A stretch of DNA of 64,000 nt from Leptolyngbya sp. FACHB-261 (GCF_014696065.1 NZ_JACJPL010000031.1:930001-994000), one strand, 5' to 3'. Positions 44,601-54,020 are shown, counted from the stretch's first letter. The notes: a model not told the origin generated them from the letters alone. Program-made: numbers and translations.

Positions 44601-45590
44601 ATGAATTCGGTCCTACCATTGAGGAGACGCCTCCCTCCAGTGGTCATGCCAACCTTTCAAGCCCGTTTGGGCTCTCCTCTGCGCCGCGCCTCTCTCAGCA
44701 CCCTTCAGGTCAACCTTGGCAAGCGCTGCAACATGGCCTGTAGCCATTGTCATGTCGAAGCTGGCCCCAAGCGTACCGAGTCAATGGACTGCTCAACTGC
44801 CGAGGGCATTATTGAATTTCTAGCTGCCCATCCCAAGATTGGCACCTTAGACATCACAGGCGGTGCTCCAGAACTAAACCCACACTTTCGCTACTTAGTG
44901 CAGGCTGGCCGTGAATTGGGCCGTCACGTCATTGACCGCTGCAACCTAACGATTTTGCTGGAACCCGGCCACGAGGATCTAGCAGAATTTTTGCGCGATT
45001 ACCAAGTTGAAGTAGTTGCCTCCCTGCCCTGCTACCTCGAAGACAACGTTGACAAACAACGAGGCAACGGCGTCTTTCAAAACAGCATTCGTGCCCTACA
45101 ACAGCTCAACGGGTTGGGTTACGGCAGCCCTGACACCGGCTTAACCCTGAACCTGGTTTACAACCCAGTAGGTGCCCATCTGCCACCGCCCCAAGCCAAA
45201 CTAGAAGCCGACTACCAACGGGAACTCGCAGCTCGCTACGGCATTGTCTTCAACCAGCTATTTACGATCACCAATATCCCGATCAAGCGCTACGCTCACT
45301 TCCTAGAGATCACGGGTCAGAGCGAAGCCTATATGACCCTGTTGCGGCAAGCATTTAACCTCAGTACAGTCGAAGGGCTCATGTGCCGTCATCAAATCAG
45401 CGTTGATTGGCTAGGCAACGTCTACGACTGCGACTTCAATCAAATGCTGGAGCTAGGCGTTCCCGGTGAAGGACGCAAATTATGGGAACTGGGCGAACAA
45501 GACCTGCTAGGCCGTGGCATCGCCACGGGTGAGCACTGCTACGGCTGCACAGCAGGAGCCGGTTCTAGCTGTGGTGGCTCACTGACTTGA
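44601..45590 (+). CDS. arsS: Arsenosugar biosynthesis radical SAM protein (ArsS)
   Basis: About 329 residues. The radical-SAM cluster motif CNMACSHC (CxxxCxxC) appears near residue 43, and the C-terminus has a second Cys-rich region (CYGCTAGAGSSCGG), as in ArsS, which builds dimethylarsinoyl-5'-deoxyadenosine from SAM and dimethylarsenite in arsenosugar synthesis. The frame is open to 44541; I take ATG 44601. The usual arsM partner is not adjacent. Confidence 0.9.
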   Translation: MNSVLPLRRRLPPVVMPTFQARLGSPLRRASLSTLQVNLGKRCNMACSHCHVEAGPKRTESMDCSTAEGIIEFLAAHPKIGTLDITGGAPELNPHFRYLVQAGRELGRHVIDRCNLTILLEPGHEDLAEFLRDYQVEVVASLPCYLEDNVDKQRGNGVFQNSIRALQQLNGLGYGSPDTGLTLNLVYNPVGAHLPPPQAKLEADYQRELAARYGIVFNQLFTITNIPIKRYAHFLEITGQSEAYMTLLRQAFNLSTVEGLMCRHQISVDWLGNVYDCDFNQMLELGVPGEGRKLWELGEQDLLGRGIATGEHCYGCTAGAGSSCGGSLT

Positions 45591-45841
45591 GGTAAATTAG
45601 CCCTTAACTCACTTAGTCAGCCTAATCGAGTAAAACATTAGTCCAACTAGGCCCAGATCTCACTAGGTCAAACAGTTGCTATTGATAATACGCAAAACGG
45701 ATCTGAGCCATGCGAAATGCTCATAAGCTTGCTTGTGTCTCAAGAAAATTTTGGCTCAAGATGAGATCGGCCCTGACAATCTGGCCAATCTAGAAGCCAA
45801 GTTAACCGAAGCCTCAAGGCTCAAGCTGGCTGATTTTCAGC

Positions 45842-48496
45842 ATGATGTGGCATCTCCCCGTTCCGAACCGTTTGTGGCAACTGCTCCAGCCCAAACGTCT
45901 AGCGATCTTTGAAGCCTGCGTGATCGGTCTAGTCTCCGGTCTGGCAGGCTTCCTCCTCAAGCAACAGGTGGGATGGCTAGGGGGCTGGCGTGTGTACGCG
46001 GCTCACGTCCTGCCCCCCTGGCTGATTTTGCCAGCCATCGGGCTCTGCGGCGGTCTACTGGCTGGCTGGCTCGTAGAACGGTTGGCACCAGAAGCGGCGG
46101 GGAGCGGTATCCCTCAAGTCAAATCAGCCCTTGCCCGTTTGCCCGTATCGCTCGATTTACGAGTTGCGGTTGTCAAACTGGTCAGTACAACCCTGGTTTT
46201 GGGCTCTGGGCTGACCTTAGGCCGACAAGGTCCAACTGTGCAAATTGGGGCCGCGCTAGCCGCTCAGCTCAGCCGTTGGGTCCCCACGTCGCCAGACTAC
46301 CGACGCCAGCTGATTGCAGCGGGGACAGCAGCCGGTTTAGCAGCAGGCTTTAATGCCCCAATCGCGGGCGTTCTGTTCGTGATCGAAGAGCTGTTGCAGG
46401 ACGTATCGGGCCTGACTCTAGGGACAGCAATTCTGGCTTCGTTTGTCGGCGCTGTCGTCTCCCGGCTACTGGGGGGCAATGAGCTTTCCGTTGGCATGAA
46501 CGCCGATCAGATCAATTTTCTGCCCCAAGAGATTCCACTACTCCTGATCCTGGGAGTTTTAGCAGGCTTGCTCGGGGGCCTATTTTGCCAAGGCGTCTTC
46601 CTAAGCCTGACGTTCTATCGTCGGGTATTGCGCCTGGGACTACCCTGGCGAGTGGGCTTAGCGGGGTTAGCATCTGGATTGATCGTGGCGCTCCTGCCGG
46701 CCTCATTTCGGGACAACGCAGGGATGCAGGAGTTGTTGGTCACTGGAGAAGCCAGCTGGCAGGTGACCGCTGTAGCTCTGGTCATCCGCTTCGGCCTGAC
46801 CTTAATTGCCTGCGGCTCCGGCGCGCCGGGAGGCTTGTTTGCCCCCTCACTGGTTATGGGTTCCGCTTTGGGCTATCTAGTCGGCACAGGGGCTCAAAGT
46901 CTCCAGAACCTATCTCTTGTTTCTGGAGTTTCTTGGGGAGCTGATCTGGTCGGTTCCCCTACTGTTTACGCCCTTGCCGGTATGGGGGCTGTGTTTAGTG
47001 CGGTGGCCAGGGGGCCGATCACAGCAATCGTGATCGTCTTCGAGATGACAACCAATTTCAACCTGGTGCTGCCCTTGATGATCACCTCGGTGGTGGCCTA
47101 TCTCGTGTCCGAACAGGTTTTTCCAGGATCACTCTACACGCGCCTGCTGGAGTGGAATGGTATCAAATTAGATTCGGATGCACCCGCTGATGGCCTCTGG
47201 GCAAAGCTGACTGCCGAGGACATCATGCAGGGACGAGTCGAGACACTGGCTAGCGAGTTGAGCTTGGATGAGGTCGTACAGGCTTTTTCTCGCTCGCACC
47301 ACCGAGGCTTCCCAGTGCTGGACGAAGGCAAGCTTGTGGGGATTGTCACCCAAACTGACCTCGCAGTGATCAACCAGCGAGGCTTGGCCGGTGATCTGCC
47401 CCTACGGGAGATTATGACGTTGCAACCAGTGACAGTTCGGCCCAGCGATCCGCTGACTCAGGTGCTCTACCTGTTGGACCGTTACAAGCTCAGCCGTTTG
47501 CCCGTGACAGAGGGGCGCAAGCTAGTCGGCATCATCACTAGAGCTGACATCATTCGAGTGGAATCTGACCGGTTGAGCGGTGATCACAACCGCTTTGGCC
47601 CACAGCCAGAACCTTCTTACGTCGTGCATCAGACCCGCGCGCCAGCTCTGGGCCAAGGGCGGCTTTTGGTGCCTCTCGCCAACCCCCAAACTGCCTCAGC
47701 CCTGCTGCGACTGGCAGCAGCGATTGCCCGCGAGCGCCATTTCGAACTCGAATGCCTACAGGTCATTTTGGTGCCTCGGGACAATTCTCCATCTGAAACA
47801 TCGGTGCGGACAACCAGTAGCCGACGGCTACTAGATCGAGCAGTGCGTTTGGGCAAAGAGTTGAAAATTCCAGTTCACACCCAGGTTCGAGTAGCGCACG
47901 ATGTTGCGCAGGCCATTCTGGAAACTCTAAAAGAGCGTCACATTGACTTGGTGCTGATGGGTTGGGAGGGGAGCACACCGACGCCAGGCCGTATTTTCGG
48001 CAACGTCGTAGACACTGTAATCCGACAGGCCGCCTGCGAGGTTGTGTTGGTGAAGTTGTGCAGTCAGACAATCCCCAATCGCTGGTTGGTGCCTATGGCA
48101 GGTGGTCCCAATGCTCAACAAGCGGTGCAATTGCTGCCAGCCCTGGTCTCGCTCAGTAGTGCGCCTGAGATCCGTCTCTGTCAAGTGTTTGAGCCCTCTC
48201 AGCCTCGCCCAGACCAGAGCAATCTAGAGCGAGCGGCTCGGTTCCTCAGCCGTCGCCTAAGCCAACGGGGGCATGGGCGTGCAGTGCCCTGGAAGGTCAG
48301 CACCACACCAGTTCACGCCACCTCCGTCTCTCATGCAGTGCTTGATCTAGCCCGCCAAGACCAATGTGACGTGATTGTGCTAGGGGCTAGTCGGGAGGGC
48401 TTGCTGCAACAGGTGATTAAAGGCAACATCCCGGAAGCGATTGCCCGCAATAGCAAGCGGACAGTCATTCTGGTACGAGGAGCAGTAGGCTCCTAG
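45842..48496 (+). CDS. CLC chloride channel/antiporter with CBS and UspA domains
   Basis: An 884-residue protein. Residues ~20-435 are the CLC membrane domain with GSGIP (87-91), GRQGP (127-131) and NAPIAGVLFVIEE (171-183). The gating glutamate of the usual GREGP is Gln129, while the intracellular proton-path glutamate (E183) is kept. Residues ~450-570 hold two CBS domains (adenine nucleotide sensing). The last ~290 residues hold two UspA-like domains. Loss of the gate glutamate in characterised CLC transporters uncouples Cl- from H+ movement, so this may be a passive Cl- path. Its end was copied in a tandem duplication. Confidence 0.9.
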   Translation: MMWHLPVPNRLWQLLQPKRLAIFEACVIGLVSGLAGFLLKQQVGWLGGWRVYAAHVLPPWLILPAIGLCGGLLAGWLVERLAPEAAGSGIPQVKSALARLPVSLDLRVAVVKLVSTTLVLGSGLTLGRQGPTVQIGAALAAQLSRWVPTSPDYRRQLIAAGTAAGLAAGFNAPIAGVLFVIEELLQDVSGLTLGTAILASFVGAVVSRLLGGNELSVGMNADQINFLPQEIPLLLILGVLAGLLGGLFCQGVFLSLTFYRRVLRLGLPWRVGLAGLASGLIVALLPASFRDNAGMQELLVTGEASWQVTAVALVIRFGLTLIACGSGAPGGLFAPSLVMGSALGYLVGTGAQSLQNLSLVSGVSWGADLVGSPTVYALAGMGAVFSAVARGPITAIVIVFEMTTNFNLVLPLMITSVVAYLVSEQVFPGSLYTRLLEWNGIKLDSDAPADGLWAKLTAEDIMQGRVETLASELSLDEVVQAFSRSHHRGFPVLDEGKLVGIVTQTDLAVINQRGLAGDLPLREIMTLQPVTVRPSDPLTQVLYLLDRYKLSRLPVTEGRKLVGIITRADIIRVESDRLSGDHNRFGPQPEPSYVVHQTRAPALGQGRLLVPLANPQTASALLRLAAAIARERHFELECLQVILVPRDNSPSETSVRTTSSRRLLDRAVRLGKELKIPVHTQVRVAHDVAQAILETLKERHIDLVLMGWEGSTPTPGRIFGNVVDTVIRQAACEVVLVKLCSQTIPNRWLVPMAGGPNAQQAVQLLPALVSLSSAPEIRLCQVFEPSQPRPDQSNLERAARFLSRRLSQRGHGRAVPWKVSTTPVHATSVSHAVLDLARQDQCDVIVLGASREGLLQQVIKGNIPEAIARNSKRTVILVRGAVGS

Positions 48497-48861
48497 AAGC
48501 TGGTTTAAAGACTTTTACGAGAATTTAGGCAGGATATCCAGAACCTTAGAAGACATCTGGAAGCGACAGTCTTGAGGCACAGGAGGAAACAGCTAGGGGG
48601 CAGCCGTTGTCAGCAAGCCAGCCTGAGCACTGGCCCGGTGTGAAACTAGCTTGACCCCATACTCAGTTACGAGGAGCAGTAGGCTCCTAGAAGCTGGTTT
48701 AAAGACTTTTACGAGAATTTAGGCAGGATATCCAGAACCTTAGAAGACATCTGGAAGCGACAGTCTTGAGGCACAGGAGGAAACAGCTAGGGGGCAGCCG
48801 TTGTCAGCAAGCCAGCCTGAGCACTGGCCCGGTGTGAAACTAGCTTGACCCCATACTCAGT
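48474..48861. repeat. Perfect 194-bp tandem duplication
   Basis: Copy 1 is 48474-48667 and copy 2 is 48668-48861; I see no difference between them. Each copy spans the last 23 bases of the clc gene, the intergenic DNA and the last 75 bases of ppx. The true ppx end is in copy 2 and the true clc end in copy 1. Both genes keep their full ends. Confidence 0.95.
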
Positions 48862-50457
48862 CTCAAAAGCTTCCTTCTTAAAGTCCAGACTCCACAGTTC
48901 CAGATCGCAGGGGTCATCGGCCTGCGCTGGTTGTATGTACAGATGCAGGAGCCGTGCTTCGGCGTCATACTCCAGCCAAATACGCTCGACCGCGCCCAAC
49001 TGACGACGATCTAAAGCCACTGCCAAGCGTAGCAAGGCACTGGCCTGGTCTACAAAGCGGCGATGCTGCTTGTGAGTCAGGGTCAAGTAGCTCTCGTGTT
49101 TCTTCTTAGGCGTCCCCTTACGGTGGTAGCGAGCTAGGTTAGCGATAACTTCAATCTCGGCCTCGGTATAGCCCAGCAGCTCACCATGACGAATCAAGTA
49201 GTAGGAGTGCTTGTGGTGGGCTGAATGACTGATGTAGTGGCCACAATTGTGCAGAATTGCCGCAGCCTTCAGCAACTCTCGCCAGGGTAAGCCCTCAGTC
49301 GTTGGACTCCCCCAGTCATGCAGCACGCCGTTGAGTTGGTCAAACAAGGTCAACACTAAATCTGCTACGTGCTCGCTGTGGTCTACATTGACCTGATAGC
49401 GTTGGGCCATGCGTATGACACTGCGCTCCCGCACCGACTCCTGATAGCGCAAGTAGTCTGCAATTAGCCCGTGGGCCATCATCCAGTCCACCACTAGGCC
49501 CTCGCGCAAGGCCCGCTCGCAAACCACCACGCTGGAGGTCCCCAGCAGTAGCATCGCTTCGTGCAGGACTGTCGCACCAGCCAGGATAATTTCGGATCGC
49601 CGCTCTGATAAGCCAGGAAGGTTGCGTCGCTCCCGCAAGTTCAGTCGTTGCAGGCGCTCTAACACGCCCTCTAACTCGCTCAGGCTGAATTCATATCCAC
49701 TGAGCGGCAATGGCACTGTACCCAGCTTCTCGCGGGCTAAGAGCAGGGCTAGCGCCTGAATCGTGCCAGAAGTACCCACCATGCGGAGGCAGCCGGTTTC
49801 AGCGGGGGTGAGATGGGAGCGTAGATCCTCAGCCGGTCGCTCCAGCATGCCGCGCACATAAGCCCGCAAGCGCTCGTAGTCTTCAGAGCGGATTGGGTCG
49901 CTGTGTACAAACTGCTCATTGAGACGCACCGCCCCAACCTTGGTACTGCTCAAGAAGCGAGCCTCTCGCCCATCACCTAAAATCAGCTCGGTGGAGCCGC
50001 CGCCAATGTCGATAATCACATGGGGCAGATTGCCAAACTCTAGGCCAGAGAGAACACCGAGATAAATGCGTCGGGCTTCCTCTGGACCCGAAATCAGGTC
50101 AACCTCTATACCTAACTCCTGCTCGATCTGCTGCAAATACTGACGCCCGTTTGGCGCTTCCCGCACAGCACTCGTGGCCACAGCAATAATTTCACCCGCG
50201 CCTTGAGCTTGAGCAATACTCTGGCAACGGCGTAGGGCCTCAAGGCCCCTTGCCATAGCAACAGGGGTCAGACGGCCCGTCTGCTGCTCTCGTTCTCCCA
50301 GGCGAACAGTCTCTTTTTCACGCCCAATGATCGTAAAGGCAGGTAAGTCAGGCTGAATCCTAACCACAACCATGTGGATAGAATTCGTGCCAATATCGAT
50401 AGCCGCAAGAATTGGCGCGACCGGAAAAGGCGGGTAATTGGGCACGTTCACAGGCAT
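48787..50457 (-). CDS. ppx: Ppx/GppA exopolyphosphatase
   Basis: A 556-residue protein. The ASKHA-type N-terminal domain starts AAIDIGTNSIHMVVVRI, with EEARRIYLGV and the phosphate-binding IDIGGGSTELI motif. An HD-like C-terminal domain (LKAAAILHNCGHYISHSAHH, EVIANLARYHRKG) follows. It hydrolyses polyphosphate or pppGpp. Length matches cyanobacterial Ppx. Its last 75 bases lie in the tandem duplication. Confidence 0.93.
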   Translation of the reverse strand: MPVNVPNYPPFPVAPILAAIDIGTNSIHMVVVRIQPDLPAFTIIGREKETVRLGEREQQTGRLTPVAMARGLEALRRCQSIAQAQGAGEIIAVATSAVREAPNGRQYLQQIEQELGIEVDLISGPEEARRIYLGVLSGLEFGNLPHVIIDIGGGSTELILGDGREARFLSSTKVGAVRLNEQFVHSDPIRSEDYERLRAYVRGMLERPAEDLRSHLTPAETGCLRMVGTSGTIQALALLLAREKLGTVPLPLSGYEFSLSELEGVLERLQRLNLRERRNLPGLSERRSEIILAGATVLHEAMLLLGTSSVVVCERALREGLVVDWMMAHGLIADYLRYQESVRERSVIRMAQRYQVNVDHSEHVADLVLTLFDQLNGVLHDWGSPTTEGLPWRELLKAAAILHNCGHYISHSAHHKHSYYLIRHGELLGYTEAEIEVIANLARYHRKGTPKKKHESYLTLTHKQHRRFVDQASALLRLAVALDRRQLGAVERIWLEYDAEARLLHLYIQPAQADDPCDLELWSLDFKKEAFETEYGVKLVSHRASAQAGLLTTAAP

Positions 50458-50621
50458 GAAAAAAGCCGGAAACGCACTAGATTGTAGCTAACACTGCTAC
50501 ATATTCCCCTAATTTTTTTACTAAAAATTTGCCTTTCTAATCCGCTTGTCCGATGACAAATGTGCCGCAACAGCAATAATCTGAAACATGTCTTTACACT
50601 AAGCCGCCTGCTTAGGCCGTT

Positions 50622-51395
50622 ATGGGGCCGTTCCCGACTCCCGATCCCACCGAGGATCACCTCTTGGATCCTGATGTTTTGCTGCGGGAGAATCAGCGCC
50701 TACGCCGACAGGTGGAGGTGAGCAATCAGCTGATGGCGTTGCTCACTCACCAAATCAGCACGCCCCTGACCTCGCTGCAAGGTTGTTTAGATCTATTAAG
50801 CGAGCCAGATTTATCAGCAGCTCAACGCCAGGAATTTCTGGCTCTGTTGCGGCAGCAGATGCATCAGCTTCAGCGCCTGCTCACCGAAGTGTTGGCTTTG
50901 CACCAGCCGGACTCAGAATCCTTAGGCACTTGTCCCCAACCCCTCAGCGTCTGTGACGTGGTCTGTGACACTTTAGACCTCTTTCCCGGCGCCCCAATTC
51001 AAGCAACAGTAGATCCGGATTTGCCCTTGATTTTGGCCGATCACTGGCAGGTGCTTCAGGTTTTGACCAACCTGGTATCTAACGCCCTTAAGTATTCTCC
51101 TGAAGCCTCGCCCGTCTTGCTAGGCGCTGATTTATGTGCAGGCGGCCACCAGCTCAAGATTTGGGTGCGCGACTATGGCTTGGGTATTCCTGTGGCTGAT
51201 CAACCTTATCTGTTTCAGCACTTCTACCGGGTAGAGCATACAGACCGAACTCAAATTCGAGGCACTGGTCTAGGTCTAGCTCTGTGCAAGCTCTTGATAG
51301 AAAATCAGGGGGGAACGGTTGATTTTGAATCAACTCACGGTGAAGGCAGTTTGTTCTACTTCACCTTGCCCGTGTACTCCAGCGCTTCCCCTTGA
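50622..51395 (+). CDS. Small cytoplasmic sensor histidine kinase
   Basis: A 257-residue kinase with a short N-terminal coiled coil (LLRENQRLRRQVEVSNQLM) but no sensor or membrane domain. The His box reads LLTHQISTPLTS, with His43 followed by Gln instead of the usual Glu/Asp, which aids autophosphorylation and phosphatase activity. The N (NLVSNALKYSP), G1 (DYGLGIP) and G2 (GTGLGLALC) boxes are intact. It overlaps the next gene by one base (TGATG), so it is translationally coupled to the solanesyltransferase gene. Its partner regulator is unknown. Confidence 0.88.
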   Translation: MGPFPTPDPTEDHLLDPDVLLRENQRLRRQVEVSNQLMALLTHQISTPLTSLQGCLDLLSEPDLSAAQRQEFLALLRQQMHQLQRLLTEVLALHQPDSESLGTCPQPLSVCDVVCDTLDLFPGAPIQATVDPDLPLILADHWQVLQVLTNLVSNALKYSPEASPVLLGADLCAGGHQLKIWVRDYGLGIPVADQPYLFQHFYRVEHTDRTQIRGTGLGLALCKLLIENQGGTVDFESTHGEGSLFYFTLPVYSSASP

Positions 51396-52291
51396 TGAGC
51401 AGCACTACTTCTACGCCAATCTGGCAAGTTATCTTCCGCCTGCTGCGTTGGGATAAACCCGCAGGACGGCTCATTCTAATGCTGCCAGCTTTGTGGGCTG
51501 TGGTTCTCGCTGCCCACAGTTTGGGACAATGCGGTAGGCTGCCCCCGGTTTTGGTGGGGGTGGTAATTGTAGGCACTTTAGCAACCAGTGCTGCCGGTTG
51601 TGTGGTCAACGACTTGTGGGACCGCAACATCGATCCGCAAGTTGAGCGAACTCGTAACCGCCCACTTGCCTCTCGCGCCCTTTCGGTACGGGTGGGCTTA
51701 GTCGTGGCTGTCGTAGCTTTTCTATGTGCTTGGGGCCTAGCGGCCTATCTCCACCCGCTAAGCTACGCGCTGTGTGTGGCAGCTGTGCCGGTGATCGTGC
51801 TTTACCCGTTGGCAAAGCGCGTGTTTCCCATCCCACAACTGGTGCTTTCACTCGCTTGGGGCTTCGCGGTGTTGATTAGCTGGAGTGCAGTAACAGGCGC
51901 TTTAAGCCCAGCAGCTTGGCTCCTATGGGCCGCCACAGTGCTATGGACTCTAGGCTTTGACACCATCTACGCAATGGCCGACCGCGAGGATGACCGACGC
52001 ATTGGCGTCAAGTCCAGCGCCCTGTTCTTTGGTAAATTTGTGACTCAAGCAATCGGTGCATTTCTAGCTGGCACTGTGATTCTGCTGCTCTTAACCGGCA
52101 TAAACCTTGGTTTGAGCTGGCCCTTTTTTCTGACTACAGTTGTAGCCACAGGGCTTTGGATCTTGCAGTATCGGCAATTGCTGGGTCGCAATTTAAGTCG
52201 AGCCGATTATGGTCGACTGTTTGCGCAGAACGTTTGGATTGGCTTTCTGCTACTCGCAGGGATGGAAATAGGCGCGTTGCTGGCCTGCTAG
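51395..52291 (+). CDS. 4-hydroxybenzoate solanesyltransferase (UbiA family)
   Basis: About 298 residues with eight or nine membrane segments. The two aspartate-rich prenyl-diphosphate sites are visible: NDLWDRNIDPQVERTRNRP split as NDLWDRNIDPQ, and DTIYAMADREDDRRIGVKS split as YAMADREDDRRIG. This enzyme prenylates 4-hydroxybenzoate on the path to plastoquinone in cyanobacteria. ATG 51395 overlaps the kinase stop. Its stop codon and that of the convergent gene share one CTAG (52288-52291). Confidence 0.9.
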   Translation: MSSTTSTPIWQVIFRLLRWDKPAGRLILMLPALWAVVLAAHSLGQCGRLPPVLVGVVIVGTLATSAAGCVVNDLWDRNIDPQVERTRNRPLASRALSVRVGLVVAVVAFLCAWGLAAYLHPLSYALCVAAVPVIVLYPLAKRVFPIPQLVLSLAWGFAVLISWSAVTGALSPAAWLLWAATVLWTLGFDTIYAMADREDDRRIGVKSSALFFGKFVTQAIGAFLAGTVILLLLTGINLGLSWPFFLTTVVATGLWILQYRQLLGRNLSRADYGRLFAQNVWIGFLLLAGMEIGALLAC

Positions 52292-52641
52292 GGACTACCT
52301 TGCAGGCGGCGTAGGCGCAGCAAATGGGCGGTTGCCATCTCCTCGCGCTGGGTGCGTAGGGCACTCAACTCTCGCTGCTTGTTGCGAATCTGATCGTCCG
52401 TAGCTCTGGGATTATTCAATAGGGCTTGAAGCTCATCCTGGGCCTGCACGATGCGGCGATTGTGAGCGGCAACCCGCTGGTTGAACTGCTGCTGAAGTTG
52501 CTCGGCTGAGCTGGAATTAGCTCGGCTTTGGCTCTGAGCAAGGCTGGCTCCAGCCCAAACCAAACCTAGATTAGTGCTCAAAAGTCCCAACAATAACAGG
52601 CGCAGAAAAGCATGTTTAAGGCTTTTCAAAGAGGATGGCAT
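52288..52641 (-). CDS. Exported coiled-coil protein of the sigma-factor operon
   Basis: A ~117-residue protein. ATG 52641 gives a basic start and a signal (AFLRLLLLGLLSTNLGLVWAGA, broken here as FLRLLLLGLLSTN) ending near LAQ. The mature part is a coiled-coil of charged helices (FNQRVAAHNRRIVQAQDELQ, NKQRELSALRTQREEM), similar in size and style to CpxP/Spy-like periplasmic sensors, though no LTxxQ motif is seen. It overlaps the upstream anti-sigma gene by 26 bases, so it is part of that operon. Confidence 0.6.
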   Translation of the reverse strand: MPSSLKSLKHAFLRLLLLGLLSTNLGLVWAGASLAQSQSRANSSSAEQLQQQFNQRVAAHNRRIVQAQDELQALLNNPRATDDQIRNKQRELSALRTQREEMATAHLLRLRRLQGSP

Positions 52642-53158
52642 TAGCATTAACCGGGACACTTTTCTCAAACAGGTAAGATTTGGCATCTACCCCAACCGAC
52701 TGAGCTGGGGCTTTAGTAGAAGCACTAGGCGCCTCTTCCAAGATTGGCCGCTCTAAAGTAATAGCGACCATCTGAGGCGAAGTCATTTTCTGATTCTGAG
52801 TCGGCACAGAGGCCGTCTGCAACTGATGAGGCATGAGAGCGCTAGTCACTGCGCCCACCAAGGCAGCGGCAGCAACACTACCCCAGACCACATTTCGCCG
52901 TTGACCACGCCGGTCTAAACGGTTAAATACCTGTTGCGCCCGGACCTGAGTAGAGACTGGACTTGCCTCTGTCGGCATAGCCTGTATTCCAGTCCGTAGA
53001 CTCAATAACCGTTGATGTAAACGCTGAGTCTGAAGATCCTCAAGCAGCCAGTGTTCCACCTGCTGCCGCTCCTGAGCTGTCACTTCGCCATCTAGATAGG
53101 CGCTGAGTAGCTCAAAACGATCTCGATTCAGTTCGTTATGCTCCTGCTTAACACTCAT
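52616..53158 (-). CDS. Anti-sigma factor
   Basis: A 180-residue protein. The N-terminal ~65 residues (FELLSAYLDGEVTAQERQQV then HWLLEDLQTQRLHQRL) match the anti-sigma-binding helices of the ZAS/RseA-type family, without an obvious Zn-binding His-Cys-Cys. One membrane segment (VVWGSVAAAALVGAVTSAL) follows at residues ~95-113, then a periplasmic tail. It is 108 bases after the sigma gene and almost certainly controls it. A longer frame starting at 53218 exists but is less likely. Confidence 0.82.
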   Translation of the reverse strand: MSVKQEHNELNRDRFELLSAYLDGEVTAQERQQVEHWLLEDLQTQRLHQRLLSLRTGIQAMPTEASPVSTQVRAQQVFNRLDRRGQRRNVVWGSVAAAALVGAVTSALMPHQLQTASVPTQNQKMTSPQMVAITLERPILEEAPSASTKAPAQSVGVDAKSYLFEKSVPVNANAILFEKP

Positions 53159-53265
53159 TGCAATCACCACCGAAGGGTTGATCAGCCTGCGAGAGACGTC
53201 ACAGTTCTTTACACTCAACTCAGCACATTATTACCCAAGATTGGGGATGCCTGACGGCCCCAATC

Positions 53266-53943
53266 TTACTCGCCTTTAAGATAGGCCTGAAGTTGTGTTT
53301 GTAGACGCTGCCTAGCACGAGCAATTCTGGATTTGACAGTTCCTAGAGAGGCACCGGTAATCTCAGCAATCTCCTCGTAAGGAAGCCCTTCAATCTCCCG
53401 CAGAATAATCGTAGTTCTGAATACTTCAGGCAGATCGCGAATCGCAATTCGCAACTGCTCATAAAACTCTTGCGTCGTCAGGTGTTCTTCTGGACCTGGA
53501 TCCTCGGCAGGAAGTTCCCAACCCACCTCACCATCTCCCACTGATAGAGGGGCGTCGAGGGACAGGGGACTAGTACTACGCTTACGCTTGCGCAACTCAT
53601 CGTAGAAGAGGTTAGTGGCAATGCGAGAGAGCCAGCCCCGGAACTTCTCCGGTTCATTGAGCCGCTTAAGGTTCCGATAGACTCGAATCCAGACCTCCTG
53701 GGATAGGTCGGCTCGGTCTTGCCAATCAGGAGCAAGATGGTAGAGTAGACGGTCAACATGGGCCTCATGCCGCCGCATTAGCTCGGTAAAGGCAGCCCGA
53801 TCGGGTCGGAAGCCACGCTGACACCGCAGCACCAGTTCAGAAGTTGACAGTTTCTCGGCTTGCACAGATCCTCGCGAGGGAGTAGCCCCGGCTGGGAGAA
53901 CAGGTACAGGCCAAACTAGGGACAGGGTATCGCTCATGGGCAT
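53266..53943 (-). CDS. ECF-type RNA polymerase sigma factor, SigG-like
   Basis: A 225-residue sigma factor. Region 2 (AFTELMRRHEAHVDRLLYHL, DLSQEVWIRVYRNLKRL) and region 4 (LPEVFRTTIILREIEGLPYE then EIAEITGASLGTVKSRIARA) are complete. An N-terminal tail of ~35 residues precedes region 2, as in cyanobacterial SigG. The anti-sigma gene lies directly downstream, giving the usual regulatory pair that responds to envelope stress. ATG 53937 is an alternative start. Confidence 0.9.
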   Translation of the reverse strand: MPMSDTLSLVWPVPVLPAGATPSRGSVQAEKLSTSELVLRCQRGFRPDRAAFTELMRRHEAHVDRLLYHLAPDWQDRADLSQEVWIRVYRNLKRLNEPEKFRGWLSRIATNLFYDELRKRKRSTSPLSLDAPLSVGDGEVGWELPAEDPGPEEHLTTQEFYEQLRIAIRDLPEVFRTTIILREIEGLPYEEIAEITGASLGTVKSRIARARQRLQTQLQAYLKGE

Positions 53944-54020
53944 GGCATGGAGTCAAGTCCAGATCTTCCAGACGCTGTACCCATCTCCAGGTTCCCCATG
54001 CAGCCGCAGAAGCGCTTGAG

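Noticed and set aside
45700-45841. A coding-like stretch (LANLEAKLTEASRLKLADFQ) just before the CLC gene
   Set aside because: It has no ATG/GTG start and ends inside the CLC gene in another frame. Possibly a remnant or chance.
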